From contig NZ_CP081862.1 of the NCBI RefSeq assembly GCF_019797765.1, positions 620,001-684,000 of the forward strand: a stretch of 64,000 nucleotides of DNA, in the 5' to 3' direction. Within the stretch, counting starts at the first letter, position 1, and each line of letters opens with the position of its first letter. Below are positions 27,196 to 35,792 of this stretch, in pieces. The notes below the pieces were generated by a model that saw nothing but the letters and a program-made list of their open reading frames with translations, did no database searches and was not told the origin of the DNA. Position numbers and translations under genes: made by a program. Source of the DNA: Cellulomonas sp. C5510. Lineage in GTDB: Bacteria > Actinomycetota > Actinomycetes > Actinomycetales > Cellulomonadaceae.

Positions 27196-27969
27196 GTGTC
27201 CGCTAGTGCTGTGCGCGCCCGACACCGTTCCGCGCGTCGCCCCGTCACCCCCTTGACCGACCTCGCCACCGCCGCCACGGGCACCCTCGCCCAGGCCGGT
27301 CGCCGCACCGCCGTCGTCGCGGCCACCACGGGGCTCATGGTCTCCGCGGTCGCCGTCCCGGCAGGCGCCGCGACCACGTCCGGCGACCAGGCGGCGCTGC
27401 CGTCGGTCGACACCACCGCGCTGACCGCCTCCGCGAAGACGGTCCTCGACACCGCGCCGGTCGTCACCGCCCCGGCCGACGCCGCGTGGACCTTCGAGGC
27501 CCCCGCCGTGACCGCCGTGGTCCCCGAGCCGGAGCCGGAGCCCGAGCCGGAGCCGGTCGTCTCCCGCAGCGCCCAGCGCGCCACGGCCGCGGCCGCCCCG
27601 GTCGAGGTCGCCGCCGCCGCCGTCCCGCAGTCGGTGGCCGGCAACGCGGTCCTCGAGATCGCGGCCCGCTACGTCGGGACGCCGTACGTGTCCGGCGGCA
27701 CGACCCCGGACGGCTTCGACTGCTCCGGCTTCGTGTCCTACGTGTACGCGCAGCTCGGCATCTCGCTGCCCCGCACGTCGTCGGCGATCCGCGACGCGGG
27801 CACGGTCATCTCGGCCGCCGAGGCGCAGCCGGGCGACCTCATCTGGAGCCCCGGCCACATCTCGATCTACGCCGGCGGCGACCAGCAGATCGACTCGCCG
27901 CGCCCCGGCAAGACGGTGCAGTTCCGCGCCATCTGGCAGAGTTCGCCGACGTTCATCCGCATCGGCTGA
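27196..27969 (+). CDS. NlpC/P60 peptidoglycan endopeptidase
   Basis: Secreted cell-wall hydrolase, 257 residues. A long basic N-terminus and a hydrophobic segment (about 35-57, ending AGA) form the signal. A Glu-Pro repeat linker (EPEPEPEPEP) follows, then a C40 peptidase domain (about 150-257) with catalytic Cys in DGFDCSGFV and His in PGHISIYAG. It cleaves D-gamma-glutamyl-diaminopimelate bonds if it behaves like its family. GTG start after a GGAGAGG site. Controlled by the riboswitch upstream. Confidence 0.92.
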   Translation: MSASAVRARHRSARRPVTPLTDLATAATGTLAQAGRRTAVVAATTGLMVSAVAVPAGAATTSGDQAALPSVDTTALTASAKTVLDTAPVVTAPADAAWTFEAPAVTAVVPEPEPEPEPEPVVSRSAQRATAAAAPVEVAAAAVPQSVAGNAVLEIAARYVGTPYVSGGTTPDGFDCSGFVSYVYAQLGISLPRTSSAIRDAGTVISAAEAQPGDLIWSPGHISIYAGGDQQIDSPRPGKTVQFRAIWQSSPTFIRIG

Positions 27970-27995
27970 GCCTCCCGGGCACGCACGACGCCTCC

Positions 27996-28028
27996 AGGAC
28001 CCCCGTGGCCACCGGCCGCGGGGGTCCT
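27996..28028 (+). terminator. Hairpin terminator after the NlpC/P60 gene
   Basis: A 10-bp stem AGGACCCCCG (27996-28005) with 28019-28028, 26 bases after the stop. Confidence 0.6.
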
Positions 28029-28171
28029 GCCGTGCCGGGGCGCCTGCGCGCGGCACCGGGGGCGCGGCGCGGGCGGACGGCGCGGGTTCCCGGGGTGGGC
28101 GCGTACGCTGGCGCTGCTCGCTCCCCAGCGGACCCGTCAGCCAGACGGGCCCCCCGGTCAAGGAGTTCGCC

Positions 28172-28678
28172 GTGCTGCTCCCTGCGCCACCCCGGACGTT
28201 GCTCCTCAACGCCAGCCTGGAACCGCTGTGCGTCGTGGCCCTGCCGCGCGCCGTCACGCTCGTCATGTCGGGCAAGGCCACCGTGCTCGAGTCGGACGGC
28301 CGGGTGCTGCACTCCGAGCACGTGGCCGTGCCGCTGCCGGTGGTGCTGTCGCTGACGCGGTACGTGCACGTCCCGGTGCGCCGGCCGCTGCCGCCGACGC
28401 GGCGCACGGTGCTGCAGCGCGACGACCACCGGTGCGCGTACTGCGGCTCGCACGCCGACACCGTCGACCACGTGCACCCGCGTTCGCGCGGGGGCCGGCA
28501 CGAGTGGACGAACGTCGTCGCGGCGTGCCGGCGGTGCAACCACCGCAAGGCCGACCACCTGCTGCACGAGATCGGGTGGGAGCTCTCCTGGACGCCGTCG
28601 GCCCCGCGGGGTGCGACGGCGTTCCTGCGCGGGGTGGCCGCCGACGAGCCCGCCTGGTCCGCGTACCTGGCCGCCTGA
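28172..28678 (+). CDS. HNH endonuclease-domain protein
   Basis: 168 residues; GTG after AAGGAG. The HNH core is complete: CAYCG, DHVHPRSRGG, N, CRRCNHRK, with two CxxC zinc pairs. The N-terminal part (LLLNASLEPLCVV) is conserved in a widespread actinobacterial HNH family of unknown biological role. It stands alone here, with no methylase or defence partner. A TACGCT -10 is at 28104-28109. Confidence 0.88.
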   Translation: MLLPAPPRTLLLNASLEPLCVVALPRAVTLVMSGKATVLESDGRVLHSEHVAVPLPVVLSLTRYVHVPVRRPLPPTRRTVLQRDDHRCAYCGSHADTVDHVHPRSRGGRHEWTNVVAACRRCNHRKADHLLHEIGWELSWTPSAPRGATAFLRGVAADEPAWSAYLAA

Positions 28679-28789
28679 GGACCACGGGTCAAGAAGTCGG
28701 CAAGGGGACGCCACGCCTCGCTCCGCGGCAGGTGCGGAACCGGCATGATCCGAGGCACACTGGGGTGTGCCACCAAGGAGGTCGGAACC

Positions 28790-29788
28790 ATGAAGCGGGA
28801 CGCGGAGATCCTGGTCGGGGTGGACGGGTCGGCAGCGAGCATGCACGCGCTCGACTGGGCGGCGGGCGAGGCGCGTACCCGGCGCCGGCCGCTCCACGTG
28901 GTGTGCTCGTACACGCTGCCGTCGTTCACGGCGGCCTCGCTGGACGGCGGGTACGCGGCCCTCGACGACACCGCGATCCAGCAGGGCGCCCGCGCGGTGC
29001 TCGCGGAGGCCCAGCAGCGCGTCGCGGGACCGGGGCTCGAGGTCACCACCACGGTCGCGACCGGCGACGCGGCCGCCGTCCTGGTCGAGATGTCGCGTGA
29101 CGCCTCGCTCGTGGTCGTCGGGACCCGGGGCAAGGGCGGGTTCGCGGACCGGCTGCTCGGCACGGTCTCGTCGACGCTGCCGGCGCACGCGTACTGCCCG
29201 ACCGTCGTCGTGCCGCTGCGCGACCAGCGTCGGGGCGGCATCGTTCCGAGCGACGAGTCCGCGCCGGTGGTGCGGCCGGTCCGGCGCATGGTCGTCGGCG
29301 TCGACGGCTCCCCGCAGGCGGACCTCGCGCTGCGCCACGCGATCGAGGAGGCGCAGGCGTGGGGTGCCGAGCTCACGGCCGTCGCGGGCGTGCCCGTCGG
29401 CAGCGGCTCGGGCGTCATGGCGTGGCTCCCCGCGACGATCGACCAGACGCAGGTGCTCGCGGACGTCACGGAGGGCCTCAACGTCGTCGTGGACCGCGCG
29501 CTGGCCGACCACCCCGGCGCCACGGTGCGGCGGGCCGTGCTGGACGGCACCGGGGCGGAGCTGCTCACGGAGTTCTCCGCGGCGACCGACCTGATCGTCG
29601 TGGGGTCGCGGGGCCGGGGCGGCTTCACGGGGCTGCTGCTCGGGTCCACGAGCCAGGCCGTGCTGCACCACTCGGCGTGCCCGGTGATGGTGGTCACGAA
29701 CCGGTGCGCGGAGCGCGTGGCGTCCGCCGGGGCCGGCGACGCCGCGGGGACCGCGGGAGCCGGGCACGACGGCGGCGCGGCGGGCTGA
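28790..29788 (+). CDS. Universal stress protein with two tandem Usp domains
   Basis: 332 residues; the ATG follows AAGGAGG. Two Usp domains (about 5-145 and 160-310). Both keep the ATP-binding pattern G-x2-G-x9-G(S/T): GTRGKGGFADRLLGTVSS and GSRGRGGFTGLLLGSTSQ. Tandem ATP-binding Usp proteins in actinobacteria are linked to dormancy and hypoxia, but no such regulator site is visible here. The C-terminal tail is Gly/Ala-rich. Confidence 0.9.
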   Translation: MKRDAEILVGVDGSAASMHALDWAAGEARTRRRPLHVVCSYTLPSFTAASLDGGYAALDDTAIQQGARAVLAEAQQRVAGPGLEVTTTVATGDAAAVLVEMSRDASLVVVGTRGKGGFADRLLGTVSSTLPAHAYCPTVVVPLRDQRRGGIVPSDESAPVVRPVRRMVVGVDGSPQADLALRHAIEEAQAWGAELTAVAGVPVGSGSGVMAWLPATIDQTQVLADVTEGLNVVVDRALADHPGATVRRAVLDGTGAELLTEFSAATDLIVVGSRGRGGFTGLLLGSTSQAVLHHSACPVMVVTNRCAERVASAGAGDAAGTAGAGHDGGAAG

Positions 29789-29809
29789 CGCGGGGCGCGG
29801 GCCGGTGGC

Positions 29810-30292
29810 TCAGGCGGGCGGTGGCGGCACGTCCGGTCGCCGCACGAGCGCCGACAGCACGACGGTGGAGCGGGTCCGTGACACGAACGGCTCGGCCGCG
29901 AACCGCTCGACCACCTGCTCGAGGTGCCGCATGTCCCGGGCGCGTACCTGCACGACGAGGTCGACGTCGCCGGTGACCGTGCTGGCGGCGACGACCTCCG
30001 GGTAGCGCTCGACGGCGGAGCGCATCGTGGCGGGGCTCGTCGAGCCGTGGCAGAACAGCTCGACGAACGCCTCGGTGGCCCAGCCGAGCGCGGCCGGGTC
30101 GAGCAGGACGGTGAACCCGCGGACGATCCCGCGCTCGCGCAGCCGGTCCACCCGCCGCTTCACCGCCGGCGCGGACAACGACACGACGGCGCCGAGGTCC
30201 GCGTACGACGCGCGGGCGTCGACGGCCAGCTCGCGCAGCAGCGCCTCGTCGATCGGGTCCAGGTCGCCGGAGTAGGGGGGCACGGGTCCCAT
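29810..30292 (-). CDS. Lrp/AsnC-family regulator
   Basis: 160 residues from the ATG at 30292 (GTG at 30283 is an equal alternative). An N-terminal winged helix (IDEALLRELAVDARASYADLG, then SAPAVKRRVDRL) and a C-terminal RAM effector domain (VVAASTVTGDVDLVVQV). Its likely targets are the arginine/ornithine genes ddaH and rocD less than 4 kb away, since Lrp-type regulators commonly accompany that pair; the CAP-domain gene separates them here. Confidence 0.88.
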   Translation of the reverse strand: MGPVPPYSGDLDPIDEALLRELAVDARASYADLGAVVSLSAPAVKRRVDRLRERGIVRGFTVLLDPAALGWATEAFVELFCHGSTSPATMRSAVERYPEVVAASTVTGDVDLVVQVRARDMRHLEQVVERFAAEPFVSRTRSTVVLSALVRRPDVPPPPA

Positions 30293-30468
30293 CCTCGCGC
30301 ACGGCGCGGGGACCGTCCGCGGTGGTCCGGACGTGCCGGCACCGTCGACGGCGCCACCCGCGGCCGTCGCCGTCGTCACGGGCGATGTTCGGCGACACCC
30401 TTCAGGCGGCCGCGTCGCGCGCCGATGACACCGGGGACAGGACGTCACCGAGCAGAGGGGGCAGGCGG

Positions 30469-31656
30469 ATGTCGGCACCGCACGCCGAGCGGACGGCGAC
30501 CGGACCCGCGCCCGCGGCGGCAGGCCCGGTCGCGCCGGACCAGCGCGTCGGGTCGCTCGCCACCGCGGCGGGGCCCGGGCCGCGCGACGGGTCGACCCGC
30601 TCCCGGTCGGAGGCTCCCACCGGCACGATCCCCACGCAGCGCACACACCCGCTCGACCTGACGCCCGCCCCGGCTGCCCCGCCGACGGCGCCGGGCGCGC
30701 CCTCCCGTGCGGTCCGTCGCGCGGTCGCCGTGGTCGTGCTCTGCCCGCTGCTCGTCGGCACGGTGGCTGCGGCCGTCGTCGTGCAGCTCCGGGCGGACGC
30801 GCGGGCGACCGCGTGGGCGCACGCCCGGGAGCGGGTCGCCGCGCAGGTCGCGGCCGACGCCACCGACGCCGCTGTCGCCGCCACGGCCCGGGCGGGCGCC
30901 ATCGCCACCTCCTACGCCGCAGCTCGCGACGCCGCGGTCGCGGGGGCCCAGCGGGTGATCGCCGACGCCCGGGCGGCCGCGGACGCCTCCCCGCACGCCG
31001 GGGACGAGGCCCTGGCTGCGCTGCGCGCGGCGACCCAGGCGGTCGAGGCAGCGGCCGCCGGGCTCGGCGAGGGCACGAGCGTCGCCGTCCTGCGTGCGAC
31101 CTCCGCGGACGTGGCCGCCCCGCAGCGCACCGTCGTCGAGGCGCAGACGGCCTGGCAGGCCGCGGAGGACGCCCGGATCGAGGCCGAGCGCCTGGCCGCG
31201 GAGCGTGCCGCCGCGGAGGCGGCCGCCCGCGCGGCGACCGCACGACCCTCGGGCGGTTCCCGGCCCGCCATCACCCGCGGCGGAGCCGCGGCGGCACCGG
31301 CCGCGGCCGCTCCCGCGAGCGCGTGGGCCGCGGGGGTGTCCTCCTCCGGGATCGGCGGGCTCGGCGCCTCGATCAACGCGGCCCGGGCGGCCAACGGCCT
31401 CCCCGCGCTCGCGGTGGCCGGGTCGTCCTCCCTGGCGGACCACGCGGCGGCGATGGCCGCGGCCGGCAGCATCTGGCACTCCGGCAGCGACCACATCGTC
31501 GGGTGGGTGCAGCCCGTCAGCGACGAGCAGATGATCCAGGCGTACCTGAACTCCCCGCCGCACCGGGCGTGGATCCTCAAGGACGGGGTGTCGACCGTCT
31601 CGATCGGCGCGGTGACGTACGGCGGGCGGCTCTACACCGCGATGCTGTTCTCCTGA
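30469..31656 (+). CDS. Membrane-anchored CAP/SCP-domain protein
   Basis: 395 residues. A low-complexity cytoplasmic N-terminus (about 1-80), one transmembrane segment (about 85-105), an Ala-rich helical stalk likely to be a coiled coil (about 110-255), an Ala/Pro linker and a C-terminal CAP-superfamily domain (about 285-395) with LADHAAAMAAAG, IWHSG, SPPHR and a final AMLFS strand. CAP domains act outside the cell; in bacteria their substrates are mostly unknown. GGGGGCAGG precedes the ATG. It diverges from the Lrp gene. Confidence 0.8.
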   Translation: MSAPHAERTATGPAPAAAGPVAPDQRVGSLATAAGPGPRDGSTRSRSEAPTGTIPTQRTHPLDLTPAPAAPPTAPGAPSRAVRRAVAVVVLCPLLVGTVAAAVVVQLRADARATAWAHARERVAAQVAADATDAAVAATARAGAIATSYAAARDAAVAGAQRVIADARAAADASPHAGDEALAALRAATQAVEAAAAGLGEGTSVAVLRATSADVAAPQRTVVEAQTAWQAAEDARIEAERLAAERAAAEAAARAATARPSGGSRPAITRGGAAAAPAAAAPASAWAAGVSSSGIGGLGASINAARAANGLPALAVAGSSSLADHAAAMAAAGSIWHSGSDHIVGWVQPVSDEQMIQAYLNSPPHRAWILKDGVSTVSIGAVTYGGRLYTAMLFS

Positions 31657-31673
31657 CACCGGCGGCGACCGTG

Positions 31674-31707
<34 letters not shown>

Positions 31708-31710
31708 CGG

Positions 31711-32955
31711 TCAGCGCAGCGCCTGCGTGAGCCGGTCCAGCGCCAGGTCCAGGTCGTCCTCGTCGATGACGAGCGGCGGCGCCAGGCGGATCGTCGAGCC
31801 GTGGGTGTCCTTGGCCAGCACGCCGAGCGCGAGCAGCCGCTCGCACAGCTGCCGGCCGGTCATCCGGGCCGGGTCGACGTCCAGCCCCGCCCACAGCCCC
31901 ACGCCGCGGGACCCGAGCAGCAGCCCGGTGTCGACCAGGGTCGCCAGGCGGGTGTGCAGCCGCTCGCCGAGCACCCGCGCGCGCTCCTGGTGGGTGCCGG
32001 TGCGCAGCAGGTCCACCACCGCGATCCCCACGGCGCACGCCAGCGGGTTGCCGCCGAAGGTCGACCCGTGGGTGCCTGCGGTGAGCACCCCGAGCACGTC
32101 CGGCCGCCCCACGACCGCGGAGACGGGCAGCACCCCGCCGCCGAGCGCCTTCCCCAGCGTGACCAGATCGGCCCGCACCCCCCAGAGCTCCAGCGCGAAC
32201 GTCGTGCCCGTGCGCCCGAGGCCCGACTGGATCTCGTCCGCGACGAGCAGCACGCCCGCCTCGGTGCAGATGTCCCGGACCGCCGGCCAGTAGCCGTCCG
32301 GCGGGACGACGACGCCCTGCTCGCCCTGGACCGGCTCGAGCAGCACGGCGACCGTCGTGCCGTCGACCGCAGCCCGCAGCGCCTCGGCGTCGCCGAACGG
32401 CACCACGCGGAACCCCGGGGTGTGCGGGGCGAACCCCGCGCGCGCCTCCGGGTCGGTGGAGAACGACACGATGGTCGTCGTGCGGCCGTGGAAGTTCCCC
32501 GCCGCGACGACGATGGTGGCCTGCTCCGGCGCGACGCCCCGGACCTCGTACCCCCACTTGCGAGCCGCCTTGATCGCCGTCTCCACGGCCTCCGCCCCGG
32601 TGTTCATCGGCAGCACCATCGGGATGACGCCGTCGTCCTCCGCCCCCGCGACCACCGGGCGCGCGAGGTCGGACAGCGCGCTCGCGAACGGGTGCAGCAG
32701 GTCGTGGTCGAACGCCCGCGACGACAGGGTGAGGCGGTCGAGCTGCGCGTGCGCCGCGGCCGTCAGCGCCGGGTGCCGGTGGCCGAAGTTCAGCGCCGAG
32801 TAGCCCGCCAGCAGGTCGAGGTACGTGCGGCCCTCGACGTCCCGCACCCACGCACCCTCGCCGGTCGTGAGCGTGACGGGCAGCGGGTGGTAGTTCTGCG
32901 CGAGCGGCCCGGCGGCGGCGCCCTCGGCGTGACGGGCGGGGATCGTGGCGGTCAT
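31711..32955 (-). CDS. rocD: Ornithine aminotransferase
   Basis: PLP enzyme of class III converting ornithine and 2-oxoglutarate to glutamate semialdehyde and glutamate. 414 residues. NYHPLPVTL near the start, the cofactor loop MNTGAEAVETAIK, GNFHGRT, DEIQSGLGRTG and the lysine motif TLGKALGGG are typical of RocD. It lies 106 bases downstream of ddaH on the same strand, in one arginine-catabolic unit. Confidence 0.94.
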   Translation of the reverse strand: MTATIPARHAEGAAAGPLAQNYHPLPVTLTTGEGAWVRDVEGRTYLDLLAGYSALNFGHRHPALTAAAHAQLDRLTLSSRAFDHDLLHPFASALSDLARPVVAGAEDDGVIPMVLPMNTGAEAVETAIKAARKWGYEVRGVAPEQATIVVAAGNFHGRTTTIVSFSTDPEARAGFAPHTPGFRVVPFGDAEALRAAVDGTTVAVLLEPVQGEQGVVVPPDGYWPAVRDICTEAGVLLVADEIQSGLGRTGTTFALELWGVRADLVTLGKALGGGVLPVSAVVGRPDVLGVLTAGTHGSTFGGNPLACAVGIAVVDLLRTGTHQERARVLGERLHTRLATLVDTGLLLGSRGVGLWAGLDVDPARMTGRQLCERLLALGVLAKDTHGSTIRLAPPLVIDEDDLDLALDRLTQALR

Positions 32956-33061
32956 GGCGTCACCTCGGCGGGCAGGCGCCCCGGGTGTCCTCAGGGCGCG
33001 GGTCGAGCGGTGCGGGGTCGGGTGGTGCGGGACGGGCCGGACGACCCGGGCCCGGAGGAGG

Positions 33062-33892
33062 TCAGCGGGCCGCGCGGATCTCGAGGGTGCAGCACTTCGC
33101 CCCGCCGCCGCCCTTGAGCAGCTCGCTGGTGTCGACGGGGTGCGGGCGGTAGCCGCGCTCGGTGAGCTGGGCGGCCAGGTCGACGGCCCCCGGCGCGACG
33201 ACCACGTTCAGGCCGTCGCTCACGGCGTTCAGGCCCAGGCAGGCGGCGTCGCGCTCGGAGGCGACGACGGCGTCGGGGAACCGGCGCTCGAGCTCCGCCC
33301 GGGAGGCGTCGGAGAACGCCGGCGGGTAGTACGCGACCTGCTCGGCACCGGGCTCGGACCCCAGCACGGCCAGCGCGGTGTCGAGGTGGTAGTAGTGCGG
33401 GTCCACGAGCTCGAGCGACACGACCTCGCGGCCGGTGACCCGGGCGATCTCGTCGTGCGCGGCCCGGTCGGTGCGGAACCCGGTGCCTGCGAGCAGGACG
33501 TCCCCGACGGACAGGATGTCGCCCTCGCCCTCGTTCACCTGCTCCGCGGTGTGCGTGACGTAGCCGTGGTCCGCGAACCACTTCTCGTAGGCCGGGCCCT
33601 CGGGCTGGCGCTCCGGGTAGCGGAACCGCGCGGAGTACACCAGGCCGTCGACGACCGTCGCTCCGTTCGCGGCGTAGACCATGTCCGGCAGGCCCGGGAT
33701 CGGGTCGATCGTCTCGACGACGTGCCCGAGCGATTCGAACGTCTCCCGCAGGGTGCGCCACTGCTGCACGGCGAGGCTCGCGTCCGTGTACCGGGTGGAG
33801 TCCATCCACGGGTTGATCTCGTACGACACCGTGTAGTGGGTCGGCTCGCACATCAGGTAGTGCCGGCTCGTGGCGCGGGGCGTGACGGTCAT
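33062..33892 (-). CDS. ddaH: Dimethylarginine dimethylaminohydrolase / amidinotransferase-fold hydrolase
   Basis: 276 residues. Hydrolyses methylated arginine to citrulline and an amine if it is a true DDAH; actinobacterial members beside rocD may instead act on arginine (arginine to ornithine). The catalytic Cys is in the C-terminal GGAKCCTLE, the His in YYHLDT, and the substrate Asp in GLPDMVYAAN. GAGGAG precedes the ATG. A minus-strand TAGGCT -10 box at 33971-33966 gives a leader of about 65 bases. Confidence 0.85.
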   Translation of the reverse strand: MTVTPRATSRHYLMCEPTHYTVSYEINPWMDSTRYTDASLAVQQWRTLRETFESLGHVVETIDPIPGLPDMVYAANGATVVDGLVYSARFRYPERQPEGPAYEKWFADHGYVTHTAEQVNEGEGDILSVGDVLLAGTGFRTDRAAHDEIARVTGREVVSLELVDPHYYHLDTALAVLGSEPGAEQVAYYPPAFSDASRAELERRFPDAVVASERDAACLGLNAVSDGLNVVVAPGAVDLAAQLTERGYRPHPVDTSELLKGGGGAKCCTLEIRAAR

Positions 33893-33965
33893 GGGTGCTC
33901 CTCGAAGGTCCGGGTGCGGTCGGGTCCACGGGACGTCGGCCGCCTCGTCGGGGCACGTCCCGCAC

Positions 33966-34063
33966 AGCCTACGAGCCCGCCCGGCCGCACATCATGGCGC
34001 GACATTGCGCGGCGACCGGCGTTTCGTTGCGCAGATGCACCCTCACCCGGCGGATCGTTGCGC
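33966..34063 (-). promoter_or_regulatory. ddaH-rocD promoter with TTGCGC direct repeats
   Basis: A TAGGCT -10 on the minus strand (33971-33966). Upstream of it, TTGCGC occurs at 34005-34010, 34027-34032 and 34058-34063 (spacing 22 and 31 bases). These are candidate Lrp/AsnC sites; the last is inside the neighbouring gene. Confidence 0.35.
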
Positions 34064-34588
34064 CTCGCGGGCCGCGCGGCGCAGCACGAGGTCGATCATC
34101 CGGTCCGTGCCGGCGGCGCCTGCCCACGCCGTCAGCGCCGGCGGCAGCCCTCTCAGGTGCACCTGCTCGGACCACGTGACGCGCGCGCTCCCCGGCCCGG
34201 CGGCGGCGACCTCGATGCGGGCCGACCCCAGCAGCACCGGCCCGAGCTTCACCAGCACGGCGACGCCCGGGGCGGCGCCCAGCGGCGGGTCGAACCGCTC
34301 GATGCGCATCCGGTCGACGAGCCCGCCGCCCCCGCGCCGCGCCCACGGCCCGGTCACGGCCTCCACCTGGTCCCCCGGCTCGGGGGAAGCCTCCGGCGCG
34401 CGCGGCTGCCACGCGGCCCCGAGCGGGCGGCAGAGGGTCACCCGCGTCGACGGCACCCAGCGCCCGTGGTGGCGGACGTCGGCGACCAGCTCCCAGGCCT
34501 CGGCAGCACCGAGCGGGATCGTCCGCGACACCCGTGCCCACGGGAGCGGCGGCGACGGCCGAGACGGCTGAGACGGTCCTGCGTGCAC
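34043..34588 (-). CDS. SRPBCC-fold (START-like) protein
   Basis: 181 residues from the GTG at 34588, preceded by GAGGGGGG. Its layout is that of polyketide-cyclase/START-like small-ligand proteins: SRTIPLGAAEAWELVADV and HHGRWVPST near the start, a central beta-sheet, and a long C-terminal helix ending RMIDLVLRRAAREAQ. Ligand and role unknown. No operon partner. Confidence 0.75.
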   Translation of the reverse strand: MHAGPSQPSRPSPPLPWARVSRTIPLGAAEAWELVADVRHHGRWVPSTRVTLCRPLGAAWQPRAPEASPEPGDQVEAVTGPWARRGGGGLVDRMRIERFDPPLGAAPGVAVLVKLGPVLLGSARIEVAAAGPGSARVTWSEQVHLRGLPPALTAWAGAAGTDRMIDLVLRRAAREAQRSAG

Positions 34589-34721
34589 CGGGCACCCCCC
34601 TCGTGCGGTGACGGCCCGATCGGGGCGCAGGGACCATCTTGCTCCCGGAGGAGTCGACCGGCGCGGTGGCGGACCGACGCGTCGCCCGCCCGTCCGTGCG
34701 CGTCACCCCTGCCGGCGCGGG

Positions 34722-34727
34722 TAGCCT
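34722..34727 (+). promoter_or_regulatory. -10 box of the leaderless aldo/keto reductase gene
   Basis: TAGCCT, seven bases before the ATG; no ribosome site lies between. Confidence 0.5.
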
Positions 34728-34734
34728 CGCGGCC

Positions 34735-35727
34735 ATGCAGACGAGGACGCTGGGCAGGACGGGACGGGACGTCGGGGTCGTGGGGCTGGGCTGCTGGCAG
34801 CTCGGCGCCGACTGGGGCGAGGTCGCCGAGGACGACGCACTCGCCGTGCTCGCCGCGGCGGCCGACGCGGGCGTGACGTTCTTCGACACCGCCGACGTCT
34901 ACGGCGACGGCCGCAGCGAGACGCTCATCGGGCGGTTCCTGGCGGACCGGCCCGCGGACGCCGCGCGGATCACCGTCGCCACGAAGATGGGCCGCCGCGC
35001 GGACCCGCACGTCGCGGAGGCGTACACGCTCGACGCGTTCCGGGCCTGGACGGACCGGTCCCGCTCGAACCTCGGCGTGGACACCCTGGACCTGGTGCAG
35101 CTGCACTGCCCGCCGAGCGTCGTGCTCGACCGGGACGCCACCTACGACGCCCTCGACACGCTGGTCCAGGAGGGGCGCGTCGCGGCCTACGGGGTGTCCG
35201 TCGAGACCGTCGACGAGGCGCTCGCGGCCGTCGCCCGCCCGCACGTCGCCTCCGTGCAGATCATCCTCAACGCGTTCCGCCGCAAGCCGCTCGAGCGGGT
35301 GCTGCCCGCGGCCGCGGAGGCCGGCGTCGGGATCATCGCGCGGGTGCCGCTCGCGAGCGGGCTGCTGTCCGGGAAGTACGACGAGCACACGCAGTTCGCC
35401 GCCACCGACCACCGCGCCTACAACCGGCACGGCGAGGCGTTCGACGTGGGCGAGACCTTCTCGGGTGTGCCGTACGAGGTCGGCGTGGCGGCGGCCCGCG
35501 AGGTCGCGGCGCTGACCCCCGAGGGCGCCACGACCGCCCAGCTCGCGCTGCGGTGGATCGTCGACCAGCCCGGCGTCTCGACCGTCATCCCCGGCGCCCG
35601 GAACCCCGAGCAGGCCCGCGCGAACGCCGCGGCGGCGTCGCTGCCCGCGCTGGACGGGGCCACGCAGGATGCCCTGCGGGCGATCTACGACGACCGCATC
35701 CGGGAGCACGTCCACACCCGCTGGTGA
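34735..35727 (+). CDS. Aldo/keto reductase
   Basis: NADPH-dependent oxidoreductase of 330 residues. The catalytic tetrad is readable: Asp in FFDTADVYG, Tyr in the same motif, Lys in VATKMGRR and His in LVQLHCPP. The C-terminal STVIPGARNPEQ is the cofactor loop of this superfamily. The physiological substrate is unknown. The start is supported by the leaderless promoter. Confidence 0.9.
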   Translation: MQTRTLGRTGRDVGVVGLGCWQLGADWGEVAEDDALAVLAAAADAGVTFFDTADVYGDGRSETLIGRFLADRPADAARITVATKMGRRADPHVAEAYTLDAFRAWTDRSRSNLGVDTLDLVQLHCPPSVVLDRDATYDALDTLVQEGRVAAYGVSVETVDEALAAVARPHVASVQIILNAFRRKPLERVLPAAAEAGVGIIARVPLASGLLSGKYDEHTQFAATDHRAYNRHGEAFDVGETFSGVPYEVGVAAAREVAALTPEGATTAQLALRWIVDQPGVSTVIPGARNPEQARANAAAASLPALDGATQDALRAIYDDRIREHVHTRW

Positions 35728-35735
35728 CCCACCCG

Positions 35736-35792
35736 GACCCCGCGCCCCGCCCGCGCGCCGACCTCGACGGGGCGGAGGGCGGGCGCGGGGTC
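35736..35792. terminator. Bidirectional hairpin between converging genes
   Basis: A 16-17-bp GC stem (35736-35752 with 35777-35792, one bulge) that overlaps the stop codon of the minus-strand gene. Confidence 0.55.

Noticed and set aside
34043..34588. SRPBCC gene as part of the ddaH operon
   Set aside because: It lies upstream with a 150-base gap that contains a separate ddaH promoter, and there is no functional link.
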